DNA of 64,000 nt from Nematostella vectensis (Eukaryota; Cnidaria; Anthozoa; Actiniaria; Edwardsiidae), in NCBI RefSeq assembly GCF_932526225.1, contig NC_064041.1, positions 15,993,888 to 16,057,887 of the forward strand, given 5' to 3'. The first letter of the stretch is position 1; every line of letters begins with the position of its first letter. Both the position numbers and the translations under genes were made by a program. Below, piece by piece: positions 1 to 11,470 of the stretch. The notes under the pieces are model-generated. The model ran no database searches. It saw only the letters and a list, made by a program, of their open reading frames with translations, and had not been told where the DNA came from.

Positions 1-3000
1 TGTAGCTTTGCTTTCATGTTATCGTTGACTCTATCAACCTGTAGCAAAGGCATCAGATATTTTTGTAATAGTTGTGATGATGGTAACGAAGAATTGATGA
101 GCTCATGATGATGATAGATGATAATAATGGTGAATCATCGTCATCATGCTGTTCAATAGCCATTTAATGTCAAATGTTTACTCAAATTGAAAAGAAGGTC
201 ACAAATTAACGGCTGTCCACAATTTTGATGATGACAGTGATGAAGATGATAATGATAAGGCAATAATAATAGATCCATAACTAACCTCCTGCTGAAGGTC
301 TGCCTTCTCTTGCTCCAAGGCGCTCTTTGCTGTGTTTTGTTCTCGCTTCGCTTTGCTTAACTCCTCTTTTAACTCTCGGATCTTGTCCTCAAGAGGAACT
401 TTGGCTTTTTCAAGCTTTCCTAGGAAATCTTGCTCAATTTGGAGCACCAGACGTTCCCTGGACATCTTGCTAATTTCCGATCCTTCCTTATAGGAGAGTT
501 TCGCCTGGATTTCCATACGCTGCTCTTGCAGAGAAGAGATCTGTTGTTTCAATTCCTTGAACGTCTTCTCGAACTTCATTTTCTCGGAAGTGGCCATTTT
601 TCTGTATTCCTTTTCCAAGACTATTCTGAGGTCCTCTTGGCTTCGCATCAGTGTTTCTTGGAAATGATGCCTCTCTTGTTCAAATCTATGCTTCTCAGCA
701 TCCAGCATGGATTGAAACTCCCTCATTCTACCCTCCGCATTGCTCATCTTCCGTTGCATGTCATCAATAGTTTGTTCAAATCGTATTTTATCCTTGAGTA
801 GTCTGTCTTGGAAGACCTGCTCAAGTCTTTTCAATTCATCTTTCTGTTTCCTTTCACAAGAGTCTTTAATAGTCAGTTTCTCAAGTTCACTTTGTTTTAT
901 TACCTTATCCAACTCGGCTCTAGTCTTGCAGCGCGATTCCCTGCGTTCGCACTTCAGAACTGAAATCTCTTTCTTCAGCGCTTGCACCGACTCAGACAGG
1001 GTAATCTTTTCAGCGGTAACACGCTTTAGCATTTCCTCGTATTTAACTTTCAAGCTCTCCTCCTTTTTTCCAAACTCCGCCTTCTGTTTATCAATTTGTT
1101 TTTTAAGTTTTGCAATCTCATCCAAAGCCGTGTCCAGTTTTCTTTGTTGTGTTCCAGTGTCACGTGATTGATGCGACCCGCGGGACCGTCCCGATTCCCG
1201 CGAGTGTAGCCGGTTCAACTCGTTCTCGTAACTACGAGTCATGTCGTCCAGCTCCCTCCCCATCTGACTGCTCATGCTCTGTTGAAATTGCCGCTGGTCA
1301 TTAGAAGCCTTTTGCAGTATATCGTTCTTATCTTTGCTGAACCGATCACCTACTTCTCTGACTTTGCGTTCAAAATCGCTCCCGTCCCTTGGCTTATTAC
1401 TTGCCCCATGAGTGGTTCGATTACCTCCTGAGGATGACCTTTCCGCTTTCTGTTCACTAAATCCTGCTTCTCTCTGGCCATCCGAGCCATCCCAAGTAGT
1501 GTCCTCGATATGACCTTGCACGCCATAATGGTCAGCGAAGTCCATTCCACCCATGCGCATATCACCACTTTGCGAGTGATAAGACCGGTAGCTTTCCGAA
1601 CCTCCATCGATTGAGGCATAATTTTGCTTCGCACTCATTGGCTGGATGATATCTTCCATACTTCCACGACTGTTCGGTGGATTTGATTGGTAGAAGTCAG
1701 GATAAGCAGCCATACACATGCTCGCATCTTGAGGAACCAGGCCACCGCCTTGCGAAGGATAAGGGAAGAGGTTGGTATCCAATTGACCTCCATCCCCTGA
1801 GAACTGTGCTTGGTTCAACTGTTGCGCTAGCATCACTTTCTCTCTGTCAAAACACTCTCTCAATTTCTGCTTCTCTCGCTCAAATTCATCTTTCAAGAGT
1901 TTCTTCTGTGCTGCGATTTTGTCTAATTCTTCTTGGCGATTATTGTTTGCCTTCTCTAGCATCTTCTCCAAGTTCTTGACCTGCTCTTGAAGGGAGCCCT
2001 GTGAACTGTACCCTCTGTTATGGGTGTCGCTTTCAAATTCTTTCAGCTTTGTCTTAAGTTCATGATTCTCTTCTTTCAAGTCTTCATACCTTCTTTTCAT
2101 ATTCTCCAGCACTGTATTTTTATCACTTTCATGGCTTTTGATCAAGACAGCTTTCTCTTCACGGAAAGAGTCCTCAATATTTTGAATCTTCTTCAAAAGT
2201 CGATCGACCTCATCCGCATACTTGCGATTCTTTCGTTGAACCTCCTCCAGCGATGTCGTCAAGTGGTCGACGTCTCTCGTAAGGCTTCGCTGAGTCGATA
2301 TCAGGTCGTCGCGTTTTCGTGTCACCTGATCCAACTCATCTTGAAGGTCGTCGTTGCGAGTTTTCAGTTGCTTGTGTTTTTTAGCGAGGGCCGCCATGTC
2401 TTCTACTTGTTCTTGGAGTTCCTCCACGTCTGACCTTAGCTCCTTGTTCTTTCTCCTCAAGTCTGTTTGATTATCTTCTCGTATGCTCTTTGTCATCGTG
2501 TCCGACTCATACTCGCTTCCCCCTGCATACAACGCCTTGTTCAACTCATTAAGTAGACTTTTGTTTTCCATCTCCAGAGCTTCGCGTTTGCGCGTCTCAT
2601 TTGTAAGTCGTGTCTGGAAATCGTTTCCAGTCATTCCTGGATTTTGTGCCTTACCCTTACCTCCTCCGAAACTGTTCATCCCATTTTCATTTATTTCCCT
2701 TTTTTTCACCTCTTCTGCCAACTGACTTTGCAGTTTGCTAATCTGGGAAAGGTAAACCTGAGTGATCTCATTCGCTTGCTTTTCCAGTAACACTTTGATT
2801 TCCATTCTTTCTTGAGTAAAATCATCCCTCATCTTGTTATTCTTTTCTTTCAGGTCAACGATGTCTTGGAGAAGATATTTGATGTCATTTGCAAGCTTCA
2901 CCCTTCCTCTCTGTTCCTCCTCATATCGCCTTCTAAGCACCGTGACGTCTTCATTGCTGTAGAGGTCTTCAAGAGATGCACTACCGTGCAAGCCTCCCTC

Positions 3001-6000
3001 CCTTGTCTGAAGCTTTTCCCTTTCAAATCGCCGCACAGTGTTCTGTAACTCCGTGACCTGACTTTGCAAGTGGCTTTTGTTCGATGTCTCAGTCTTTAGC
3101 TTGATTTCCATAAGGTGGACCTCCTGTATATGCACTCGTTTATTCTCATTCATTTCATGTTCCTTGTCTTCAATAACAGCCTGTAATTCCCGAAGCCTTC
3201 GCTCATTCTTTCTTTCAATCTCTTTCCATTTCCAGCCTTCATCTTCAAGCTCTTTCTTTAGATCTTCGATCTGTTCTTCCTGGTTCTTTATGCAGCGTTT
3301 CTGTTCGCGCATAGTCTCTTCAAGCTTTGTTCTTTCCCGCGCCATTTCAAGGTATTCGTGCTCCTTTACCAAACCCAGCTCTATCACTTTTAAATTATCC
3401 TGCGAATCGTTTTGTTTATTCAAGCTGTCTAAAATCTTGCGGAATTCCTTGTTCTCTTTTTCTAAAGTCTCAAGGCTTCGACGATAATCCGCCATTTCCG
3501 GAGCTGACTCTATTCCGCTCATGCTGTAGAAGGCATTGGTGTTATTCACCTTGGATCTTGACCATTCATTCAAACTCGACTGCAAAGTAGCATTCTCACG
3601 CCGAAGACCCTTAATGGTATCTTCGAATTGTGTGATACTTTTTATCATCTTGTCATACCTCTCCTCAAGGAACCTCTTGTCGTTTCTTTCAGTTTGAAAT
3701 TCTCGCTCTATTTTCTCTTTTTGTCTTCGCTCGCACTCATATGCTCTTTCCAAGGACTCTTTCTCACTTTTTATCTCGTCGCACTTTGCCTTATAAAACT
3801 CAGACTCAACATCAGAGGATTTTGAGCTGCAGTTTGAGTGACAGGACCAAGAATGGCAATCACTACGAAGTGACCTTGGTGACTGGACGACGTCATTCAT
3901 CAGCCTCCGCGAGAAGTCATCGACTCGAGATGACTCCAAAACAGGTTTATCGCTGTTCAACTGGTCATATTTCCCTTCCAGATATTCCTTCTCTTTCTCG
4001 ATGCGGGCGATCTTAAGTTTCAGTTCCTCGACCTCATGCATGTGGGTGCAGATTTGGTCGTATCTTGGAGTTGATATGCAGCTGTGTACGCATGCGCAGG
4101 AGCGAGGCGTTTCTTGAGGAGACTGGGGAAGACTGTTTTCTTTGACGTCTTTCACTGGTGGCTGTTTTACCGGTTCTTGAGCCGGCTCTGACTTAGATGC
4201 AGTTGTTTTTTCTTCCGTTTTCTGCATTTTGACCTGAGCTTCCACATTTTCCTCTATAACTTTTGTCTCATTCATTGATGGCTTTTCTTGCGATACATCA
4301 TCTGTTGTTACAACTTCTTTTTTGCTTTCTTGAAGAATTTCTTCTACAGTTTCTGTCGTCTCTACGATCTTACTTGTTTCAGCGGTTGAATCTTCCACGA
4401 TCTCACATTGTTGTGGGAGTTCTTCCACACTTTTAATGACGACCGTTTCCGCCTCTTCTAAAGGAAGTTCCTTGATTGTTTCTTCGATGACAGTTGATTG
4501 ATCATCCATTGGCAATTCTTCTTCTCTTTCTTTAATGAAAACAGACTCTTCTTCTAATGGCAATTTCTCGACAGTCTCTTCGAAAATCGTTGATTTGTCC
4601 TCTTGGATTTTCTCTCCTTCTACCTCTACTGGCGCCTCTTCCACGACCTCCTCATTACTCTCAACGATACCAACTTCTTCTGTTGTGCAATCAAGGGTTT
4701 CCACGACCTCCTCATTACTCTCAACGATACCAACTTCTTCTATTGTGCAATCAAGGGTTTCCTCGACAAGCTCGGGCTCTTCTGGAAGATCTTCGACAAT
4801 TTCCTCAACTACTTCTGACTTTTCATCCTGTAGTGGAAGCTCTTCTACAACCTCACAAGTGACCTCTATTGAGGTTTCTTCCAAAGGCAATTCATCAACT
4901 ATCTCTTCATTGACTTTTTCAACAAGCACCGATTCCTCGACATTCTCTGATTGGGCTTCTTCGATTTGTGACACTTCTCCGATTGTCTCTTCGTGTATTT
5001 CCTGAACAGACACTTCCTCGCATACGTCCGCTTGTATCTCTTTAACAATTTGTTCCTCGAGCTGCGTTTCCTGGACTTCAAAGGTCGATTCCTCAATGAC
5101 TGCAGCACTAAGAAGTGTCTCTTCTTGTAGTACTTCAGTAGATATTTCCACAACAGTGTCATCCTCTAAAGTCTGCTCTGAAACAACGGACTCTTTTATG
5201 ATTAAACTTTCTTCAGTTTGAAGGACTGATTCTTCTGTTATTTCCTCGGTTACTGGATCTTCTTGTATTTCCAGATTTGACTCTTCTACGATTTCACATT
5301 CTCCTACGTCAAGCGACTCTTCTTGTATTTCAAGGGTTGACACTTCTACGATTTCAGATTCTTCTACAATTTCCGATTTTTCTTCGATTGCAGATTCTTC
5401 TACGATTGCAGATTCTTCTACAATTGCAGATTCTTCAACTCGGAGCGACTCTTCTTGTATTTCAATGGCTGACTCTTCTAAGATTTCAGATTCTTCTACA
5501 ATTTCCGATTCTTCTACGATTGCAGATTCTTCTACGATTGCAGATTCTTCTACGATTGCAGATTCTTCAAGTCGGAGCGACTCTTCTTGTATTTCAAGGG
5601 CTGACTCTTCTAAGATTTCAGATTCTTCTACGATTGCAGATTCTTCAACTCGGAGCGACTCTTCTTGTATTTCAAGGGCTGACTCTTCTAAGATTTCAGA
5701 TTCTTCTACGATTGCAGATTCTTCTATGAGAAGACAATCTTCTTGTATTTCCAGATTTGACTCTTCTACGACTTCACATTCTCCTACGTCATGCGACTCT
5801 TCTTGTATTTCGAGGGTTGACACTTCTACGATTTCAGATTCTTCTACAATTTCCGATTCTTCTACTATTGCAGATTCTTCTACAATTGCAGATTCTTCAA
5901 GTCGGAGCGACTCTTCTTGTATTTCAAGGGCTGACTCTTCTAAGATTTCAGATTCTTCTACAATTTCCGATTCTTCTACGATTGCAGATTCTTCAACTCG

Positions 6001-8676
6001 GAGCGACTCTTCTTGTATTTCAAGGGCTGACTCTTCTAAGATTTCAGATTCTTCTACGATTGCAGATTCTTCAACTCGGAGCGACTCTTCTTGTATTTCA
6101 AGGGCTGACTCTTCTAAGATTTCAGATTCTTCTACGATTGCAGATTCTTCTATGAGAAGACAATCTTCTTGTATTTCGAGATTTGACTCTTCTGCGATTG
6201 CAGATTCTTCTATGAGAAGACAATCTTCTCGTATTTCGAGATTTGACTCTTCTGCGATTGCAGATTCTTCTATGAGAAGACTTTCTTCTTGTATTTCAAG
6301 ATTTGACTCCTCGATAATCTCTGATTCCTCCATTAATAAACCATCCTCTTGAATTTCAAGGGACTCCGCTAAAACCTCAGATTGTGACATTTCTTCTTGT
6401 ATTTCAAGTGTGGATTCTTCAACAATATCAGCAACTAGAGCTTGGGCTTGCATTTCTAATACACCTGACTCTTCGACAAGAACTTCGTCTTGTACCTCAA
6501 TCGTAGATACTTCTTTTTCTAAAACTTCAAATGTTGATATTTCTTCCCTATGTCTCTCCAAAGGTAGCTCTTCTACGGTCTCTTCCAACATCATCCCGCC
6601 ATTGATCAACTCAGTTGATTCCATTGTTGATATTTCTTCTACTTGGAACTCGGTTTCTGGAAGCTGTTCGACGGATCCTACGATGATTCCGCCACCTGAA
6701 ACCATTTCCTCTGTAGTCATTTCGTATGTCGACAGGTCTAAAACACACACAAAATACAACAGCCTTGTTGAATCAGGGCTTATGCTTATAACGGGAGGAG
6801 TACCGCCCGTAATACAGGTGGAATGTACTGCGTGCGCAATGTTCTAGCCCTACGCACACTTTCGGGCCGCCTGTGCTGCGCGCCAAAAAGACTGGACCTG
6901 TGAAAAAAATGTCCGGATCCTAGACCATAGTTTTTTTATGTGTACACAAGCCTTTGTAATTCTGAAACCCGCGTTCTTAAAAGTACATTCAACGAGTTAT
7001 ACACTGGACGCCTCTTTATTGCAATTCGTGCTCCATAACCTCAACACCCTCATACCTTCACTGCTCATCTCGACCGTTCCCATCTGTTCCATAGTGTGTT
7101 GTGATGACATCTCTATCGTTCCACCGTCAATAACTTGTGCTCCTTCTGCTTCACCCCTCTGTACAGAGCCGCCTTCAGCGAACAGCATGGAGCCTCCGTC
7201 CTGACACAACACAATTTATGTTAACAACAAAGAATACTTTAACGCTAAAATCAGCTATCACCAAAAATAGTTTTTTTCATTCAGTTATGAAGTTTTTTTT
7301 TTATTCAAACATATTTTTTCGTCGCTCCCAGGCTTGACTTCTAGAGCCAATTCTGTGTTTATTTTGGCGTGAATTTGCCCTTTAAAAAGTCAACTGATTT
7401 TCTTAGTGGGAGTGACCTATAACACTTAATAATATGTACTGTAAGTAACAGTTTGGTAATTCGCGCATAATTCACAATTTAATCTGATGGAAATTAAAAC
7501 CGCTCTCAGGCTCGTACCTAGGATTTTACTTAGGGGGTGCGATATCCGAAAAGGGGGGGGAGTAAGTTCTCTGACAAAAATCTGACCACCCCCGAAAGAA
7601 CAAAGAGGGATTTTTTATGCCTTTGCAGTATCTCCACGGGACGTTTATTGTCGGATTTGGCAATCTACCAGAGTGATCTAGCTTATGCTTTATAGTTTTG
7701 TCTACAAATAGCATGTCTATGGAGAACAAAAAATTCTGGATGCGCGTCTTACCTGCACCATACCAATGACTTGCATTGCTCCTCCATCCAGGATTTGTAC
7801 AGTCCCTCCCTCCGACATTTGCAGTACCACTCCATCTGCCATCTGTACTGACCCACCACCCATACCTTGAGACGTCACCATGACGCCACCGTCAGCCATC
7901 ATTTGCATTGAGCCGCTTCCTTGTGCCATGGCCACACCCCCGCCATCTGTGACTTGTATTCCTCCCCCAGCATCCCCAGCTCCCATTTGTACAAATCCTC
8001 CATCCATCATTTGCACTGCGCCGCCTCCTGGTGCCATGCTCATACTGCCGCTATCTATAAATTGCATTTCTCCACCACTTATTTGCATCGAACCCCCGTC
8101 CAGCATTTGCATTGTTCCACCATCGATAGCCTGCATTGATTCTCCCCCAGTCATACCCCCATCTACCATTTGCACTGTGCCACCGCTAGCCATCATTGTA
8201 TCTCCTTGAGCTATCTGCATCGAACCGCCATCTATAATTTGCATCGATCCTCCCCCAGACATGCCCCCACCTACCATTTGCATCGTACCACCACTCGCCA
8301 TCATCAACCCTCCTTGCATCATCTGCATTGAGCCTCCATTCATGCCTTGCATTGATCCTTCTCCACCCATCCCCGCATTACCCACGCTCTGTACCGTTCC
8401 CCCATCTACCATCTGCACTGTACCACCGCTAGTCACCATTGTGTCTCCTTGTGTCATCTGGGCCCCTTGTACATCAGGACTCATGGAAATCATCCCGCCA
8501 TCTGATACCATCTGTGAACCATCTGTAAAGCCAAATCGTACTTCCACAGATCCTCCGTCAACCATTTGGATCGCACCTCCATCGAGAGCTTGCATTTCAA
8601 GTGGTTTTCCGTCGGCGTCTAATGGCACGCTCCCAGACTCTATCACTATCTCATTCTCATCACTTAGAGACTCCAT
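1..8676 (-). CDS. Giant coiled-coil protein with Gly/Met-rich and Glu-rich repeat head (5' part, runs off left edge)
   Basis: I do not recognise an orthologue. Four exons on the minus strand join in phase: 8676-7753, 7200-7056, 6737-286 and 38-1 (cut by the window edge). The start ATG at 8676 sits in a good context (AAAATGG). Donors read GTAAGA, GTATGA and GTTAGT, and acceptors end in TCAG, TTAG and ACAG. At least 2519 residues are visible. Residues 1-356 are Gly/Met-rich with repeated DGGSMQM-like units. About 357-1230 is highly acidic and built of EES-type repeats. From about 1250 onward the protein is nearly continuous heptad-type coiled coil, preceded by a small Cys-rich patch (SCACVHSC). 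The coiled coil suggests a structural, cytoskeletal, centrosomal or ciliary scaffold, but that is inference. The reading frame continues past the exon 3 donor into the intron, so the C-terminal residues encoded at 199-285 are not protein. The codon-level repeats probably vary in length between individuals. Confidence 0.85.
5277..6310 (-). repeat. Coding minisatellite: Glu-Glu-Ser repeats inside the coiled-coil gene
   Basis: About 1 kb of exon 3 is an 18-bp-based tandem array that encodes six-residue units such as EESAIV and EESEIL. These are grouped into longer units of roughly 25 residues containing EIQEESLRVEES. Copies are almost identical at the nucleotide level, which points to recent unequal exchange. 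The reading frame is kept open throughout. The antisense frame is also open because the complement reads Ser/Asp-rich; that frame is a shadow. Confidence 0.9.
7508..7560. mobile_element. Fragment of a MITE end (related to the element at 35471)
   Basis: CAGGCTCGTACCTAGGATT followed by a G-rich run resembles the left terminus of the complete 147-bp MITE at 35471-35617 (CAGGCGCATACCTAGGATT, then a G run and GTGC). No matching right terminus is visible, so this looks like a truncated copy. It lies in intron 1 of the coiled-coil gene. Confidence 0.35.
7753..8600 (-). repeat. Coding repeat: Asp-Gly-Gly/Met-Gln units in exon 1
   Basis: Exon 1 encodes a degenerate tandem repeat of short units of the form DGGxMQM or DGGTVQM, with Gly, Met, Gln and Ser dominating. 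The theme continues into exon 2 (DGGSML, EGGSVQ, DGGTIEM), which supports joining the two exons into one gene. No catalytic motif is visible. The regular spacing of hydrophobic and Gly residues could suit a beta-solenoid or a disordered head, but neither is shown by the sequence alone. Confidence 0.75.
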
Positions 8677-9540
8677 TTTGCAGCTGTTCTTGACTACTTA
8701 CTTTTCTGTAATCTCAAATTTTCTTGTTTAACAAACCTTCAAGTATAATTAGATTGTTTACATACACTTAGCAAATGGCGGCAGAAAATCATAACCGACG
8801 TACTCCCGGGTGGAACTGCAAGCGCTACTTCTGGTTAAATGGGTGCCAAGCTCTTTCTCAATCGATCTCAGGGCTCGTTTTCCTTTGCGTGCCAAGTGCT
8901 TTCTTCCATAATTACAGAGCTTGTTCTAAATTTCCCGGTACCTGTCGTTCAATGTCTGGATGTTATTTCTAATGGGTTTTGTTTATATAATAAGTCAGGT
9001 CTGCATCCAACAAGAACTGCCACCCGTAGAATCATCCAATTAATAAAACAATTTTCAAGTGCAGTTGCATCGCCTTAAAGTTTCATTTCCTAACCACGCT
9101 TTTATATAGCCTCGGATGTACTCTAAATATCTAAATTTCGAAACAAAAAATACTAGGCTGCGATTTGTGATTGACTTTGGGTTATTAGAATTTTGGTTTA
9201 AAAAAAATAACATTTTAATATGGGCACTGTGCAATTATTCTTTAAATTAATTGCCTTTTACAATGTCTTTTATCCAATAACAGAACTCGAAAGAAATCTC
9301 TGGAACAACTGAAACATTGACAATATTCCAGGGCTAATTAACAATAAGAGGGAAATTTACTTTTTTTTTTTCTCAGGAGCTTTAACATTGTTTAAAAATA
9401 TAGAAAAAGATATATTTATTTTATCGTCTGGGTATTTCTAGCTAACCGCCTAACCATTGCCTCACTTGTGGAATAGACATCGACGCTCATAGATAATTCA
9501 TAGGCGTCAGTGCTCTGTCAGCTTTTTTTAGTGTGGTAGC

Positions 9541-9895
9541 GGAATCCCTGTGGTACAGGTAACCCTTTTATACAGTTGTCGAATATTTATCACGTGGAAT
9601 CCTTGTAGAACCGGTAACCCTATAGTACAGGTGTCAAATGTTTATCACGTGGGATTCTTGTGGTACAAGTAACCCTATTGTACAGTTGTCAAATGTTTAT
9701 CGCGTGGAATCCTTGTGGAACGGTAACCCTATTGTACAGTTGTCAAATGTTTATCACGTGGGATCCCTGTGGTACAGGTAACCCTATTGTACAGTTGTCA
9801 AATGTTTATCACGTGGGATCCCTGTGGTACAGGTAACCCTATTGTACAGTTGTCAAATGTTTATCACGTGGGATCCCTGTGGCACATTATGGCAC
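9541..9895. repeat. 55-bp minisatellite, about 6-7 copies
   Basis: The unit contains TGGTACAGGTAACCC, then TACAGTTGTC and TTTATCACGTGG. Period is 55-56 bp, with the first copies more diverged and the last three nearly identical. Each unit carries a CACGTG E-box-like hexamer (a few copies degenerate), so the array is a cluster of E-boxes. No function is shown. Confidence 0.9.
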
Positions 9896-10120
9896 CTTGT
9901 AACCACATTATGTAGTTGTCATTTATCCAACAAAAATATAATCGATATCAGTTTACCTTGCTATATGTCACTTCCCGCGAATATCAACGTTCTTTTAGAC
10001 CTGGGTTCTTTGTTTTCAATCAAATATTTTATCGTCTGAGATCTATTTGTAATTTAGTACCCTTATGATCACATGTTTTGTTAGTACACGTTTTCAATCT
10101 TCATCAGAAGATAAACGTGT

Positions 10121-10299
10121 AGGGCCCCCGAATGGTCCCCCGAAATTTTGATGTGCTCGCATCATGCTCGCGCATTTTTTTTCCGCAGTGCTCGCATTGT
10201 ATTTTTTGTTGTGCTCGCTATTCGATTTATTCCAAAACTAAAAAATGCTCGGTCTCGCATAAAAAACGGAGTGCTCGCCAAAGACCATTAGAGGGCCCT
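10121..10299. mobile_element. Small MITE with about 17-bp inverted termini
   Basis: AGGGCCCCCGAATGGTC at the left and the reverse complement AGGGCCCTCTAATGGTC at the right give termini matching at 15 of 17 positions. The 179-bp interior repeats TGCTCGC about eight times and has no coding capacity. I could not define an exact target duplication. The right end abuts a GT microsatellite. Confidence 0.6.
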
Positions 10300-10301
10300 G
10301 C

Positions 10302-10350
10302 GTGTGTGTGTCTGTGGTGTGTGTGTGTGTGTGTGGGGGGGGGGGGGGGT
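10302..10350. repeat. GT-rich and poly-G microsatellite
   Basis: A (GT)n tract passes directly into a run of about 17 G residues. It is simple sequence next to the MITE end, and its exact length may be unreliable because of sequencing of homopolymers. Confidence 0.9.
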
Positions 10351-10833
10351 ATAGTTGACTGTGAATTCAATTAACCTTGATAATCGATCGTACATCTTAA
10401 CGAAGCGTCTATACTTGTAGACCCGCATGTATCTTTAATGACACAATTCTGGTAAAACGATGAAAATAAAAACATATTTCTTCCTACTGACGTAAATTGA
10501 CTACCTTCTCATCCTTGTTCGTGGCCTCCGAAAGACTCTGATGAAATAATTTGTGTACTTGTATGGATGCTCCCACGCAAGTTGGACTCAAAATGATGAT
10601 AGACATAACTCTAAACGCCGCCACAGCTACACGGTTATTTCAAATCTGTCTGAATAGAATAATGAGTAAAAGTCGCCAACAAATTAACATCCTACCCGAA
10701 CAAACCCATATTATTTTTGTTCTTTCCATTGATGCATGGTGTATAGCCTTATCGATTGAGTTTTCTACGAACACCATAGGCGACCCGAACAACATGGAGC
10801 GGTTCCAACCTTTTTCCAGTGCGTATTTAACGT

Positions 10834-11421
10834 TCACCCTCGTCCCCAGTCTCCTTTCGGAATGTTTACCCAACTGTTTGCAATCCACTTGGTCCCCTTG
10901 ATGACGTCACAGCCTCCATGTAACGAGAACTTGTCAAGGTTACCTAGCAACCCAGTTGTTTTGTCTAGAAAGTGGTTGTACCACAGGACCGCTGTGCCTC
11001 GCTTCGGTGCAATGAGAAGACGCGACATGTTACAGTGAGCGCTGAGGTCTGGTGAGGTACCATTTGAGATTGACTTGGAGCCCGCGACCAGAAACGCTGT
11101 CTCGCCCCCTTGGGTGACGTCATTCAGGTAGAACAAGATTGTCAAGAAGCTGAGAAAAAAAAGATAAGTGTCCACCCTATGATAGCAGAGGGTAGGGGAC
11201 AAGAAACAGAGAATACCGCGGATATATCATTCGTGCAGCTTCGTCCTGCTGATCAGCGAATGAATCTTCATTATGCACAAACACCAAGCTCACCGGCATA
11301 AGTGACAGCCTTCCATCTCGTAACCATGGCAACATTGAAGGTCCCTCCCCACATCATCCTCTGTAGAATCATAGTGACCGTGGAAATGGCCGTTGACCGG
11401 ATACCGGACAACCTGTCGTGG

Positions 11422-11470
<49 letters not shown>

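Larger units (their letters stand above)
8677..10833. other. Intergenic region between coiled-coil gene and P4HTM
   Basis: No coding exon is supported here. It holds the presumptive promoter of the coiled-coil gene next to 8677, a YY1-like AAATGGCGGC at about 8774, the 55-bp minisatellite at 9541-9895, a small MITE at 10121-10299 and a GT/G-run microsatellite. The rest (8800-9540, 9900-10120, 10351-10833) shows only AT-rich unique sequence and the P4HTM 3' flank. Confidence 0.6.

Noticed and set aside
199-285. C-terminal extension of the coiled-coil protein ending at 199
   Set aside because: A consensus donor GTTAGT at 285 and a phase-matched exon at 38-1 show this is intron read-through.
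5465-6352. Long plus-strand frame rich in Ser/Asp opposite the coiled-coil gene
   Set aside because: Antisense shadow of the EES-coding repeat; it has no splice signals, and the minus strand is explained by a phase-consistent gene.
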